Shown here: positions 1-6,249 of the stretch, piece by piece
How positions within the stretch are numbered: the stretch's first letter is position 1
How the letters are laid out: the number at the start of each line of letters is the position of its first letter
Assembly (NCBI GenBank): GCA_005777515.1
Contig: SXMA01000054.1
Span: 1 to 8,687, forward strand
From: Actinomycetota bacterium
GTDB taxonomy: Bacteria > Actinomycetota > Actinomycetes > Nanopelagicales > Nanopelagicaceae
Length of the DNA stretch: 8,687 bases
Reading direction: 5' to 3'
Translations under genes and position numbers: made by a program
The notes under the pieces: generated by a model
What the model saw: only the letters and a program-made list of their open reading frames with translations
Databases searched by the model: none
What the model was told of the DNA's origin: nothing

Positions 1-44
1 GAATTCGGTCAAAACATCCAAGGTTTTGCATAAAACTAAACAAA

Positions 45-84
45 ATTAAACAAGAAAGTGAGCGCAGTATTTATCTGCGCCCAC
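45..84 (-). terminator. Rho-independent terminator of rnpB
   Basis: Bases 58-67 and 75-84 form a 10-bp hairpin around a 7-nt AT loop. Read on the minus strand the arms pair throughout, with one G-U wobble. On the plus strand the same position would be an A-C mismatch, so the structure favours minus-strand RNA. A T-rich stretch follows in the minus direction (plus-strand A-rich bases below position 58). The hairpin lies about 10 nt beyond the predicted 3' end of the RNase P RNA. Bases 1-44 show nothing else recognisable. Confidence 0.75.
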
Positions 85-94
85 CTAATTGGAA

Positions 95-469
95 GAAGAG
101 TCGCCCTATAAGCCGGATTCTGTCTTGCTATTGCTAGCGAGATCACCATCCATCTAGATCTGTAATTACTTACAGATTCAAGCAACCTACCCGGTGACTC
201 GTGTGGGCACACTCAAACGCCACCTGCATGGTCTTGCTCCAAGTTGGGTTTACATAGCTACGTATATTGCTACACGCACTGGTGGTCCCTTACACCACCG
301 TTTCACCCTTACCAATATTGCTATTGGCGGTTTACTCTCTGTTGCACTAATCCCGCGGATCGCTCCGGGTGGGAATTACCCACAACTTTGCCCATTGGAG
401 TCCGGACTTTCCTCGGTGCTTAAAAGTTAATTAGGCTCTTAAGTAACGCAGTGATCCGGGCGACTCTTC
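95..469 (-). ncRNA. rnpB: RNase P RNA component, bacterial class A
   Basis: This is the catalytic RNA that, with the RnpA protein, removes 5' leaders from tRNA precursors. The ends are set by a perfect 12-bp P1 helix (458-469 with 95-106). The universal 5' conserved block GAGGAAAGTCCGGACTCC is present on the minus strand at 397-414. The 3' conserved block ACAGAATCCGGCTTATAGGG is at 104-123; together they make the P4 core. The conserved AGAGTAAACCGCC and AAGGGTGAAACGGTG segments of the specificity domain (about 300-345) are also present, in the expected order. The length of about 375 nt is normal for class A. Small open frames across this stretch are not genes. A promoter and a terminator flank it, so it is a single-gene unit. 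Exact mature ends are inferred from the P1 pairing. Confidence 0.97.
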
Positions 470-476
470 AAGGAAA

Positions 477-505
477 ATTCTACCTCTCCTACCAATATCT
501 GCTAA
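477..505 (-). promoter_or_regulatory. Predicted sigma70-type promoter of rnpB
   Basis: On the minus strand a TAGAAT -10 element (482-477) lies 7 nt before the predicted RNA 5' end at 469. A TTAGCA -35-like element (505-500) sits 17 nt further upstream. Spacing is ideal and four of six bases match in the -35. The element lies in the 83-bp gap between rnpB and tldD. The tldD promoter must lie in the same gap, but I could not assign it. Confidence 0.6.
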
Positions 506-552
506 ATCACTGCGCTTCTTGCCTAAATCTCAATAGCCAATAGGGTTTGGCA

Positions 553-2055
553 ATGGCCAATACCGTTGATGCAGACTTTCTAGCACTTCCCTTAAGCGCT
601 CTCTCTGATGCAGCTATTGATGCAGCAAAGGCTGCAGGGGCATCTCATGTTGATGTCAGAATCGAGAGAACTAGAACTGGATATCTCTCACTAAGAGATG
701 CAAAGCCTGAGACGCAGAGTGATGAATCAAATCTTGGAATTGGCGTCCGGGTAATTGTTAATGGCGCTTGGGGCTTTGCCTCATCTCCTGATCTCTCAAA
801 CGATACTGCTAAGAAATTAGCTTTAAGCGCAGTTGCTATGGCTAAGACCTCAAAGCCACTCTCAACAGATGAAATTAAATTAGTTAGTGAGCCGGTCTAT
901 CCCAATAAAACCTGGGTCTCCTCATACAAGATCGATCCATTTCTTATCTCTGATAGCGAAAAGAAAGATCGCCTAGCATCACTTAGCTCAAAGCTTCTTG
1001 CATCCTCTAGCGTTAATCACACCAGCGCTCACACTATGTTTGTTAAAGAGCAGAAGCATTACGCCGATTCTGCCGGAACCAGCACAACCCAGCAGAGAGT
1101 GCGGGTGCAGACCCAGATTGAAGCAATCTCAATTGGCAGCCATGGTTTTGAAGCGATGCGAACTCTTGCACAACCTGCCGGATATGGCTGGGAGTGGATG
1201 GATAACTCAATCTGGGATTGGGATAGTGAGATAGCAGAGCTTCCATCCCTTCTTGCAGAGAAAGTTGCCTCACCATCTGTTGAGCCTGGCAGATACGACT
1301 TACTGATTCATCCTTCAAATCTCTGGCTAACTATTCATGAATCAATTGGCCATGCCACTGAACTTGATAGAGCAATTGGATATGAAGCAAATTACGCTGG
1401 AACTTCTTTTGCAACCCCAGAGAAACTAGGCAACTTGAAATACGGCTCCCCTCTTATGAATGTCACTGGAGATCGAATCACTGAGCATGGTCTAAGCACC
1501 GTGGGCTTTGATGATGAAGGTGTTGCTGCTCAGAGCTGGGATATCGTGAAAGATGGAATTCTGGTTGGTTATCAATTAGATCGCAGAATTGCTGCTGCTG
1601 TTAATAAGGAGCGCAGCAATGGCTGCGCCTATGCAGATTCACCATCTCATGTGCCGATCCAGAGAATGCCTAATGTCTCACTAAAAGCTGATCCAAATGG
1701 CCCTGATCTAAAGGGATTAATCGAATCAATCGATGATGGCATCTTCATCCTCGGTGATAAGTCCTGGTCAATTGATATGCAGCGCTATAACTTCCAATTC
1801 ACTGGCCAACGCTTTCATCGCATTAAAGGCGGAAAGATTGTGGGTCAACTAAAAGATGTGGCCTATCAGGCAACCACCACCGATTTCTGGGGGGCGATGA
1901 AGAAAGTTGGCGGCCCATCAACTTATGTTCTAGGTGGCGCATTCAATTGTGGAAAGGCGCAACCAGGACAAGTTGCAGCCGTTAGCCATGGCTGCCCAGC
2001 AGCTGTCTTTGAGAAGATAAACATCCTAAATACCGTATCTGAGGTGGGCAAATGA
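553..2055 (+). CDS. tldD: TldD family metalloprotease, catalytic subunit
   Basis: Product is 500 aa, close to the usual 480-510 of TldD. The zinc motif HExxxH is HESIGH at residues 262-267. The C-terminal NCGKAQPGQ segment supplies Cys466, the position of the third metal ligand in the family. The downstream SHGCP motif also looks typical of actinobacterial TldD. In Escherichia coli, TldD pairs with TldE (PmbA) in a cytosolic heterodimer that degrades unfolded peptides, matures microcin B17 and degrades the CcdA antitoxin. The substrate here is unknown. ATG 553 is chosen because an AGGG Shine-Dalgarno-like sequence (542-545) lies 7 nt upstream. An in-frame TTG at 547 would be only 1 nt from it. 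The stop overlaps the start of tldE (ATGA), which implies translational coupling and equal production of the two subunits. Confidence 0.95.
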   Translation: MANTVDADFLALPLSALSDAAIDAAKAAGASHVDVRIERTRTGYLSLRDAKPETQSDESNLGIGVRVIVNGAWGFASSPDLSNDTAKKLALSAVAMAKTSKPLSTDEIKLVSEPVYPNKTWVSSYKIDPFLISDSEKKDRLASLSSKLLASSSVNHTSAHTMFVKEQKHYADSAGTSTTQQRVRVQTQIEAISIGSHGFEAMRTLAQPAGYGWEWMDNSIWDWDSEIAELPSLLAEKVASPSVEPGRYDLLIHPSNLWLTIHESIGHATELDRAIGYEANYAGTSFATPEKLGNLKYGSPLMNVTGDRITEHGLSTVGFDDEGVAAQSWDIVKDGILVGYQLDRRIAAAVNKERSNGCAYADSPSHVPIQRMPNVSLKADPNGPDLKGLIESIDDGIFILGDKSWSIDMQRYNFQFTGQRFHRIKGGKIVGQLKDVAYQATTTDFWGAMKKVGGPSTYVLGGAFNCGKAQPGQVAAVSHGCPAAVFEKINILNTVSEVGK

Positions 2056-3434
2056 TCTCTGCTCAAGATTTAGTCGAAAAGATTCTTGCCAAGGCAAAAA
2101 GTGATGATTGCATTGTTTTGGTAAGGGATAAGACTCAAGCCAATCTTCGCTGGGCCAGTAGCACGCTAACTACCAATGGCGTAATTGCTACCAGATCAGT
2201 CACTGTCATTGCCTTTATTGCTACCGGATCATCAATGGCATCAGGCGGGGTTACTAGAACAAGTGTTGAAGAGGGAGATATCGATTCAATACTTGCTGAA
2301 GCTCTCGCTGCTGCTAAGGCATCAGGTGAGGCAGATGATTACGCCCCACTTGCGAAAGATGTTAGCTATGGAAACTGGAGTGATAAACACAATCCAACTG
2401 GTCCAGAGGTATTTTCTAAATTTGCTCCAGATCTAGGCTCAATGATGCAGGCTTCAAAGTCAGATGGCATTGAATTATTTGGATATGCCGAACATACCCA
2501 TGAGAGCATCTGGGTTGGTTCCAAAGGCGGAATGAGACTTCGTTATGACTCACCTGTTGGAAGAGTTGAGATGACTGGAAAGTCTCATGGCCGCTCAAGA
2601 TCTACCTGGTCAGGTGTTGAAACTCATGATTTCAAAGATGTATCAATTGAAAGCATTGATAGGCAGATTCGTCAGAGGCTTAACTGGCAGGAGCGCAAAG
2701 TTGATCTTCCAGCTGGGCGATATACCAGCATCACTCCATCAGGCGCGGTAGCTGATCTCTTCACCTACATGATGTGGGTTTCAAGCGGCCGTGATGCATT
2801 TGAAGGACAGAGCGTTTTTTCTAAAAAAGGTGGCGGAACCAGAGTTGGTGAGAAGCTATCTAATAAGAGCCTGCAGCTTTATAGCGATCCAAAAGATCAA
2901 CAGCTACCTGGATCTCCTTTTATCTCTGCAGCAGTTAGCTCGCCATTTACCTCAGTCTTTGATAACGGGCAGGAGGCAAAGAGAGTTGATTGGGTTAAAG
3001 ATGGAGTTCTTACCTCACTCTTGCAAACCAGAGCCAGCTCTAAATTAACTTCTCTGCCCTACACCCCCATGGGCGATAACTTGATTATGAAAGTTGATGG
3101 AGCAAGTGGAAATCTCGAGGACCTAATCAAGACCGTTGATAACGGCCTTCTTCTCACCACCCTCTGGTATATCAGAATGGTTGATCCCAATACTTTATTG
3201 CTAACTGGGCTGACCAGGGATGGGGTCTATCACGTAAAAGGCGGCGAAGTTGTAGGAGCTACCAATAACTTTAGATGGAATGACTCTCCAGTCAGCGCGC
3301 TATCTCGAATAGCTCAAGCATCTGAGAGCGCTTGGACCCAACCAAGAGAGTGGGCTGGAGATATAACAAGTATGAAAGCTCCAGCACTTGTAATCAATGA
3401 CTTTAATATGTCGACTGTTAGCCCTGGAAGCTAG
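2052..3434 (+). CDS. tldE: TldE/PmbA family protein, non-catalytic partner of TldD
   Basis: Product is 460 aa, similar in size to E. coli PmbA (about 450). It shares the TldD/PmbA fold: the GRYTSITPSGAVADLF stretch (roughly residues 224-240) aligns with the GRYDLLIHPSNLWLTIHES region of TldD. It lacks the HExxxH motif; ADLFTYMMW stands in its place, as expected for the subunit without metal. TldE completes the walls of the proteolytic chamber and shapes substrate access. The start ATG overlaps the tldD stop by 4 nt, and GAGG (2041-2044) lies 7 nt upstream. The stop is only 3 nt from the convergent rnhA stop, so no separate terminator fits between the two genes. It is also called pmbA. Confidence 0.93.
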   Translation: MISAQDLVEKILAKAKSDDCIVLVRDKTQANLRWASSTLTTNGVIATRSVTVIAFIATGSSMASGGVTRTSVEEGDIDSILAEALAAAKASGEADDYAPLAKDVSYGNWSDKHNPTGPEVFSKFAPDLGSMMQASKSDGIELFGYAEHTHESIWVGSKGGMRLRYDSPVGRVEMTGKSHGRSRSTWSGVETHDFKDVSIESIDRQIRQRLNWQERKVDLPAGRYTSITPSGAVADLFTYMMWVSSGRDAFEGQSVFSKKGGGTRVGEKLSNKSLQLYSDPKDQQLPGSPFISAAVSSPFTSVFDNGQEAKRVDWVKDGVLTSLLQTRASSKLTSLPYTPMGDNLIMKVDGASGNLEDLIKTVDNGLLLTTLWYIRMVDPNTLLLTGLTRDGVYHVKGGEVVGATNNFRWNDSPVSALSRIAQASESAWTQPREWAGDITSMKAPALVINDFNMSTVSPGS

Positions 3435-3437
3435 AGC

Positions 3438-3839
3438 TTAATAACCATCTAGAGCGAGGTTTACCAAGCGATCTGCCGCATGATTTTCTTCCCTTGGAAT
3501 CCAGGTGAAGGTGATTAACTCAAGAGAGTGAATCTTCTTTGCCTCCATTGCAAGCTTTGCTAGTGGAATATTTTTAATCTTCCATCGCCCGCTCATCTGC
3601 TCCACAACCAACTTACTATCTAGGCGAGCCTCAATCTGAGCTGCGGGATCGATCTTATTGGCTGCTCTTATCCCAGCGATTAGCCCCTGATACTCAGCGA
3701 CGTTATTTGTGGCTATTCCTATTTTCTCTGCAATCTCAATCAAGACTTTATCGCCCTCACAGACTAGCGCTCCGTAGGCAGCTTGTCCTGGATTTCCCCT
3801 TGAGCCACCATCTGCATAAATTATTAACTGTCTTGCCAT
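3438..3839 (-). CDS. rnhA: Ribonuclease HI, single-domain
   Basis: This 133-aa protein cleaves the RNA strand of RNA-DNA hybrids, as in R-loop and primer removal. The type 1 RNase H active site is complete: Asp10 in YADGGSRGNPG, Glu49 in NNVAEYQGL, Asp74 in LDSKLVVEQ and Asp123 in ENHAADRLVN, with His120 nearby. In mycobacteria the equivalent gene (Rv2228c) also carries a C-terminal CobC-like phosphatase domain. Here the protein ends right after the RNase H fold. The start is firm: AAGGA (3852-3848) lies 8 nt upstream, inside the end of the zinc-ribbon gene. That gene's TAA (3842-3840) directly abuts this ATG, so the two are almost certainly cotranscribed and coupled. Confidence 0.94.
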   Translation of the reverse strand: MARQLIIYADGGSRGNPGQAAYGALVCEGDKVLIEIAEKIGIATNNVAEYQGLIAGIRAANKIDPAAQIEARLDSKLVVEQMSGRWKIKNIPLAKLAMEAKKIHSLELITFTWIPREENHAADRLVNLALDGY

Positions 3840-4568
3840 TTAAGTAATCCTTATGAGAATTCTGCGGCACTCTTCACAGCGTACTAATTCATCAATTGCT
3901 AGTGAATTGATCCTGGTTAGCTCTGCTGCGCTCATAGTTAAGTGGCAGCCCTGGCACTTTCCATCAGAGAGGCGAACTGCTGCAAGACCATCACTTGTTG
4001 ATCTAATTTTCTCATAGAGCGATAGGAGTTCTGCCTCAATCTCTTTAGCTAAAGCATCTCGATCTGATTTTGTAGCGCTCATCGCTTGGCTGATCTGCTC
4101 AAGTGCTTGATCACGATCTTTTGTTATTGCATCAACTTCAATTGCTAACTCATCACGTCGCTTTGATAGCTCAGCGATTCTGCTATCAAGGCCTTCTAGG
4201 CGCACCATAACTTCAAGTTCAATATCTTCTAGCTCTGCTCGTCTCTTATTGAGTGACTCCAATTCATGTTGAGTCTGCTCCAGCTCTTTTGGGGTTCCAA
4301 GACCTGATGCCAGGCGCTTTTCATCTTTTTCAATGCGAGATAAAACCTGCTCCACATCGACCTCTGATTTTGATAGCTCATGCTTGATATCACTTCGCTC
4401 AGTGCTGGCAGCAACTGCTAAGTCCCTTGCGCTGGCAAACTCCAGGCGCTTTTCATCAAGGAGCTTTGAGAGAGGCAGATTATTAGCTTTGTGTTCGAGT
4501 TGCATGAGAGAAGAATCGAGATCTTGGAGCGCAAGGAGGCGCTCTTGGGATAATTTCTCAGCTTTCAT
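3840..4568 (-). CDS. Coiled-coil zinc-ribbon protein (zf-RING_7/DUF164, CT398-like)
   Basis: Product is 242 aa. Residues from about 5 to 190 are rich in Glu, Lys, Leu and Arg in heptad-like order and should form a long antiparallel coiled coil. The family motif GTPKELEQTQHELESL lies in the middle. The C-terminus holds a four-cysteine zinc ribbon: C205-QG-C208 and C231-EE-C234. The family is widespread in bacteria (Rv2229c in M. tuberculosis, CT398 in Chlamydia). Its function is not settled; a nucleic-acid or protein scaffold role has been proposed. Stable pairing with RNase HI across Actinobacteria suggests a link to nucleic acid metabolism. A GTG at 4571 precedes the ATG at 4568. ATG is preferred because GGGG (4577-4574) then lies 5 nt upstream instead of 2. 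No signal peptide is seen, so it is cytosolic. Confidence 0.9.
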   Translation of the reverse strand: MKAEKLSQERLLALQDLDSSLMQLEHKANNLPLSKLLDEKRLEFASARDLAVAASTERSDIKHELSKSEVDVEQVLSRIEKDEKRLASGLGTPKELEQTQHELESLNKRRAELEDIELEVMVRLEGLDSRIAELSKRRDELAIEVDAITKDRDQALEQISQAMSATKSDRDALAKEIEAELLSLYEKIRSTSDGLAAVRLSDGKCQGCHLTMSAAELTRINSLAIDELVRCEECRRILIRIT

Positions 4569-4601
4569 CACTTCCCCACTTTAGGCTAAGAGTGGAGAGT
4601 A

Positions 4602-4609
4602 TCTATAAC
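4602..4609. promoter_or_regulatory. Possible overlapping divergent -10 elements
   Basis: In the 79-bp gap between the zinc-ribbon gene and the secreted cytochrome b5-like gene, the plus strand reads TATAAC (4604-4609; five of six bases match TATAAT). The minus strand reads TATAGA (4607-4602; four of six). No convincing -35 box accompanies either one. If both are used, initiation of the two divergent genes would compete. This is a low-confidence reading from short matches. Confidence 0.3.
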
Positions 4610-4647
4610 TAGCACTCTATTCTTTGTTGAATTACGCTTATCTCCTA

Positions 4648-5316
4648 ATGAGAAAAGGAATCACGGCGCTAGTTTCTCTCGTTCTTGCCCTCTGTCTTCT
4701 TCCTGCCTCAACATCAGTTGCGGCAACTCCAAAAGCGGGCGCAAAATGCGCAAAGTTGAAACAAGTTCAGGTTTATAAGGGGCTGCGATATACCTGCATG
4801 AAATCTGGTGGAAAATTAATATGGAGCAAAGGAGTCAAAGTCGCAACCCCGACTCCGACTCCTACACCGACTCCAACTCCTACACCGACTCCGACTTCTA
4901 CACCGACTCCAACTCCTACACCGACTCCTACTCCTACTCCTACTCCTACACCTACACCTACACCTACACCGACTCCGACTCCAACTCCTACACCTACACC
5001 TACTCCTACTCCAACGCCAACGCCAACTCCCACACCTACACCTACACCTACACCTACTCCAACGCCAACACCTTCAAAAGTTGGTTACACAATGGATCAA
5101 GTCAAAGCCAACAACACAAGTTCTAGCTGTTGGACGGTAATCAATGACAATGTCTACAACTTAACCGCTTGGATTTCCTCCCACCCTGGAGGAGCGGGGG
5201 CAATAAGAGGCTTATGTGGCGTTGATGGCACCTCGACATTTAGAGGCAGGCATGGCACCGGAGGTTCGCCATCTGCTACTTTAGCAAATTACCTTCTTGG
5301 ACCCCTATCAAAGTAA
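4648..5316 (+). CDS. Secreted protein: Cys-motif module, Thr-Pro linker, cytochrome b5-like heme domain
   Basis: Product is 222 aa in four parts. Residues 1-26 form a Sec signal peptide (MRK, hydrophobic stretch, likely cut after VAA). Residues 27-66 hold a small module with a C34/C50 pair ([29 protein letters not shown]), a pattern I associate with extracellular proteins of related actinobacteria. Residues 67-142 are a Thr-Pro linker, 76 residues long with one Ser (S84). Residues 146-220 form a cytochrome b5-like domain: YTMDQVKAN, the heme-ligand motif HPGG with H179, and a likely second ligand H202 in [10 protein letters not shown]161 and C190 could form a disulfide, which suits an exported protein. 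A role in extracytoplasmic electron transfer or heme or sterol-like ligand binding is inferred; the partner is unknown. A longer frame starts at TTG 4624, but ATG 4648 places a normal signal peptide at the start. No Shine-Dalgarno sequence is visible. Confidence 0.85.
   Translation: MRKGITALVSLVLALCLLPASTSVAATPKAGAKCAKLKQVQVYKGLRYTCMKSGGKLIWSKGVKVATPTPTPTPTPTPTPTPTSTPTPTPTPTPTPTPTPTPTPTPTPTPTPTPTPTPTPTPTPTPTPTPTPTPTPTPTPTPSKVGYTMDQVKANNTSSSCWTVINDNVYNLTAWISSHPGGAGAIRGLCGVDGTSTFRGRHGTGGSPSATLANYLLGPLSK
4846..5073 (+). repeat. Hexanucleotide (Thr-Pro)n coding repeat with 18/36-bp higher-order units
   Basis: The tract is 228 bp, equal to 38 six-base units each coding Thr-Pro, with one Thr-Ser exception. 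Third-codon bases vary (CCG, CCA, CCT, CCC; ACT, ACA, ACG, ACC). The left end has an 18-bp period: four units at 4849-4920, of which units 2 and 4 are identical. Bases 4849-4884 and 4885-4920 are a 36-bp tandem duplication with a single C-to-T difference (4861 versus 4897), which creates Ser84. Unit lengths are multiples of three, so gain or loss of units changes linker length but not frame. Confidence 0.95.
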
Positions 5317-5322
5317 GTTTGC

Positions 5323-5883
5323 TTAGTCTTTCAAAGACTCAATATTTAACTTTATCATCTTAAGCAGTAATTTCTCATCGACCTTCCAATCAACGGGGAC
5401 TTGGACTGTCTTCTTATTTACTTTGTAGCCCTCTAAATCCTGCTTCATCGCTGACAAAACCTTTGGATTCCAGGGCGCTATAAGTATGTGGTTTTTAAGT
5501 ATTGATGCTCCAAATAAATACTCATTACCCAATTTCAACATTGGTTGATTCCAAGCAATTACGAGCTCCGATTTTGGATATTTCTTCTTAATAACTCGAA
5601 ATATCTTTTTGATGGTTTTGCTTTTCACATCATTGTGGCTCTCTAGATATCCCTCTAGATCATTAAAACGCTTAGAGCTCTTTGAGCCCCTGGAATACAT
5701 CACTAGGGCATTGGCATGAGCCTGGCTAAAGCCATGTTCTTCTCTTAAGTGCGAGATCTGCTGCGGGTATTTAAGATCAGAAATATCTTTCATGACAGCA
5801 AACCAATAACGCATTGGTTGGCCATACTTTGCTTCTATTTTTGGAAAGTGGGCCTGGCGACTACCTTTATCTTTTACTGCCAC
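5323..5883 (-). CDS. DUF4287-DUF1801 domain protein
   Basis: Product is 186 aa with two recognisable parts. The N-terminal DUF4287-like domain (about 10-68) includes HFPKIEAKYGQPMRYWF and FSQAHANALVMYSRGS. The C-terminal DUF1801 (YdhG-like) domain (about 85-183) includes ELVIAWNQPMLKLGNEYLFG and ILIAPWNP. DUF1801 has a compact alpha/beta fold; related Bacillus proteins are described as iron-chaperone-like, but the role here is unproven. There is no signal peptide or membrane span. The start is GTG 5883, 6 nt after the stop of the Cys-rich micro-ORF. No Shine-Dalgarno sequence is visible, so translation may be coupled. The gene ends 6 nt from the convergent cytochrome b5-like gene. The family assignment rests on recalled motifs, not a search. 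Confidence 0.82.
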   Translation of the reverse strand: MAVKDKGSRQAHFPKIEAKYGQPMRYWFAVMKDISDLKYPQQISHLREEHGFSQAHANALVMYSRGSKSSKRFNDLEGYLESHNDVKSKTIKKIFRVIKKKYPKSELVIAWNQPMLKLGNEYLFGASILKNHILIAPWNPKVLSAMKQDLEGYKVNKKTVQVPVDWKVDEKLLLKMIKLNIESLKD

Positions 5884-5889
5884 TATTTT

Positions 5890-6003
5890 TTAGCGGGGCC
5901 CTGCAGCTCTATGACCGCAACCTTGAGGCTTACTACAGCAGCAGGTGCAATTACCACTTGGACAGCCACAAGGGCATCTGAAATCTTGGCTGGCCTCGCT
6001 CAT
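5890..6003 (-). CDS. Cysteine-rich micropeptide, metallothionein-like (37 aa)
   Basis: This short open frame encodes 37 residues with eight cysteines (10, 12, 14, 19, 21, 22, 23, 29) and His31. The order is CxCxC-x4-CxCCC-x5-C, and the core reads CPCGCPSGNCTCCC. Clustered CxC and CC pairs are typical of metallothioneins and other thiolate metal-binding peptides; zinc, copper or cadmium binding is inferred. It has no signal peptide. AGGA (6015-6012) lies 8 nt before ATG 6003, inside the end of the preceding micro-ORF. Gaps are 4 nt upstream and 6 nt downstream, so it sits as the middle gene of a three-gene minus-strand operon. I do not recognise it as a named family such as SmtA or MymT. Its length makes coding status uncertain, but the cysteine density, ribosome site and packing support it. 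Confidence 0.65.
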   Translation of the reverse strand: MSEASQDFRCPCGCPSGNCTCCCSKPQGCGHRAAGPR

Positions 6004-6007
6004 CAAA

Positions 6008-6094
6008 CTAATCCTTATCTATCAAGCTGGTAAATGCCCAGCCCCAAGCAAGGCAGAATAGAAAAACTCCAAGAATATAAAGTAAGTCGCTCAT
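6008..6094 (-). CDS. Small single-span membrane peptide (28 aa)
   Basis: The frame encodes MSDLLYILGVFLFCLAWGW followed by AFTSLIDKD: a short polar N-terminus, a hydrophobic span at about residues 4-23 and a charged C-terminal tail. It resembles in pattern, not provably in ancestry, the tiny membrane peptides found beside kdp operons (MxDLLY... then a Leu/Phe-rich span and a charged end). No kdp genes are present here. ATG 6094 has no Shine-Dalgarno sequence; instead a TAGTAT -10 element ends 6 nt before it, so the message may be leaderless. It is the first gene of the operon with the Cys-rich peptide and the DUF4287-DUF1801 protein. The function is unknown. Confidence 0.55.
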   Translation of the reverse strand: MSDLLYILGVFLFCLAWGWAFTSLIDKD

Positions 6095-6100
6095 GCCCAG

Positions 6101-6106
6101 ATACTA
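6101..6106 (-). promoter_or_regulatory. -10 element TAGTAT, possible leaderless start
   Basis: On the minus strand TAGTAT (5 of 6 to TATAAT) ends exactly 6 nt before ATG 6094. That places the expected transcription start at or next to the start codon. No good -35 box is seen, which is common for actinobacterial promoters. Leaderless mRNAs are frequent in Actinobacteria, so this would drive the three-gene accessory operon. In the 60 bp between this operon and tRNA-Val I see no hairpin terminator. Confidence 0.5.
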
Positions 6107-6154
6107 CTTTGTAAACCGGATAAGGGAAGGATGTCTAATCAATAAATGAGTGAC

Positions 6155-6229
6155 TGGTGGGCGCTGAGGGTTTTGAACCCCCGACCTACTCGGTGTAAAC
6201 GAGCCGCTCTACCGCTGAGCTAAGCGCCC
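6155..6229 (-). tRNA. tRNA-Val (anticodon UAC), CCA encoded
   Basis: The minus strand folds as a complete cloverleaf. The acceptor stem GGGCGCT (6229-6223) pairs with AGCGCCC (6165-6159). The D arm is GCTC-AGCGGTA-GAGC. The anticodon stem GCTCG/CGAGT has loop TTTACAC. The T arm GGGGG-TTCAAAA-CCCTC carries one G-U pair. The anticodon TAC is at 6197-6195, giving valine. Discriminator A (6158) is followed by an encoded CCA (6157-6155). The gene starts only 20 nt after the ahpE stop on the same strand, so it may be cut from the ahpE transcript or have a promoter within that gene's end. Confidence 0.97.
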
Positions 6230-6249
6230 TGTCGAAATACTTGCGCAGT

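Noticed and set aside
1..6. EcoRI site (GAATTC) at the first bases, suggesting a cloning junction
   Set aside because: GAATTC also occurs inside the window (for example near 3857, 6972 and 7556), and the neighbouring sequence is a natural continuation of the rnpB terminator tail.
194..430. 78-codon open frame on the plus strand
   Set aside because: It lies antisense to the RNase P RNA, whose conserved blocks and P1 helix fully explain the sequence.
4773..5033. Minus-strand frame coding a Val-Gly repeat, and a Thr-Tyr-Ser-rich plus-strand frame at 4821-5126
   Set aside because: Both are shadow readings of the hexanucleotide repeat. The Thr-Pro frame has a signal peptide and a recognisable heme domain at its end.
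4849..5073. CRISPR-like or satellite array
   Set aside because: The repeat has no spacers and reads in frame as Thr-Pro throughout, so it is a coding low-complexity tract.
5325..5339. Inverted repeat AGTCTTTCAAAGACT as a bidirectional terminator between convergent genes
   Set aside because: The stem is AT-rich with an effective loop of only a few bases, it lies in the last codons of the DUF4287-DUF1801 gene, and no clean U-tract follows on either strand. It may be chance.
5749..6033. 94-codon plus-strand frame
   Set aside because: It overlaps the DUF4287-DUF1801 gene and the micro-ORFs on the other strand, and shows no recognisable motif or ribosome site.
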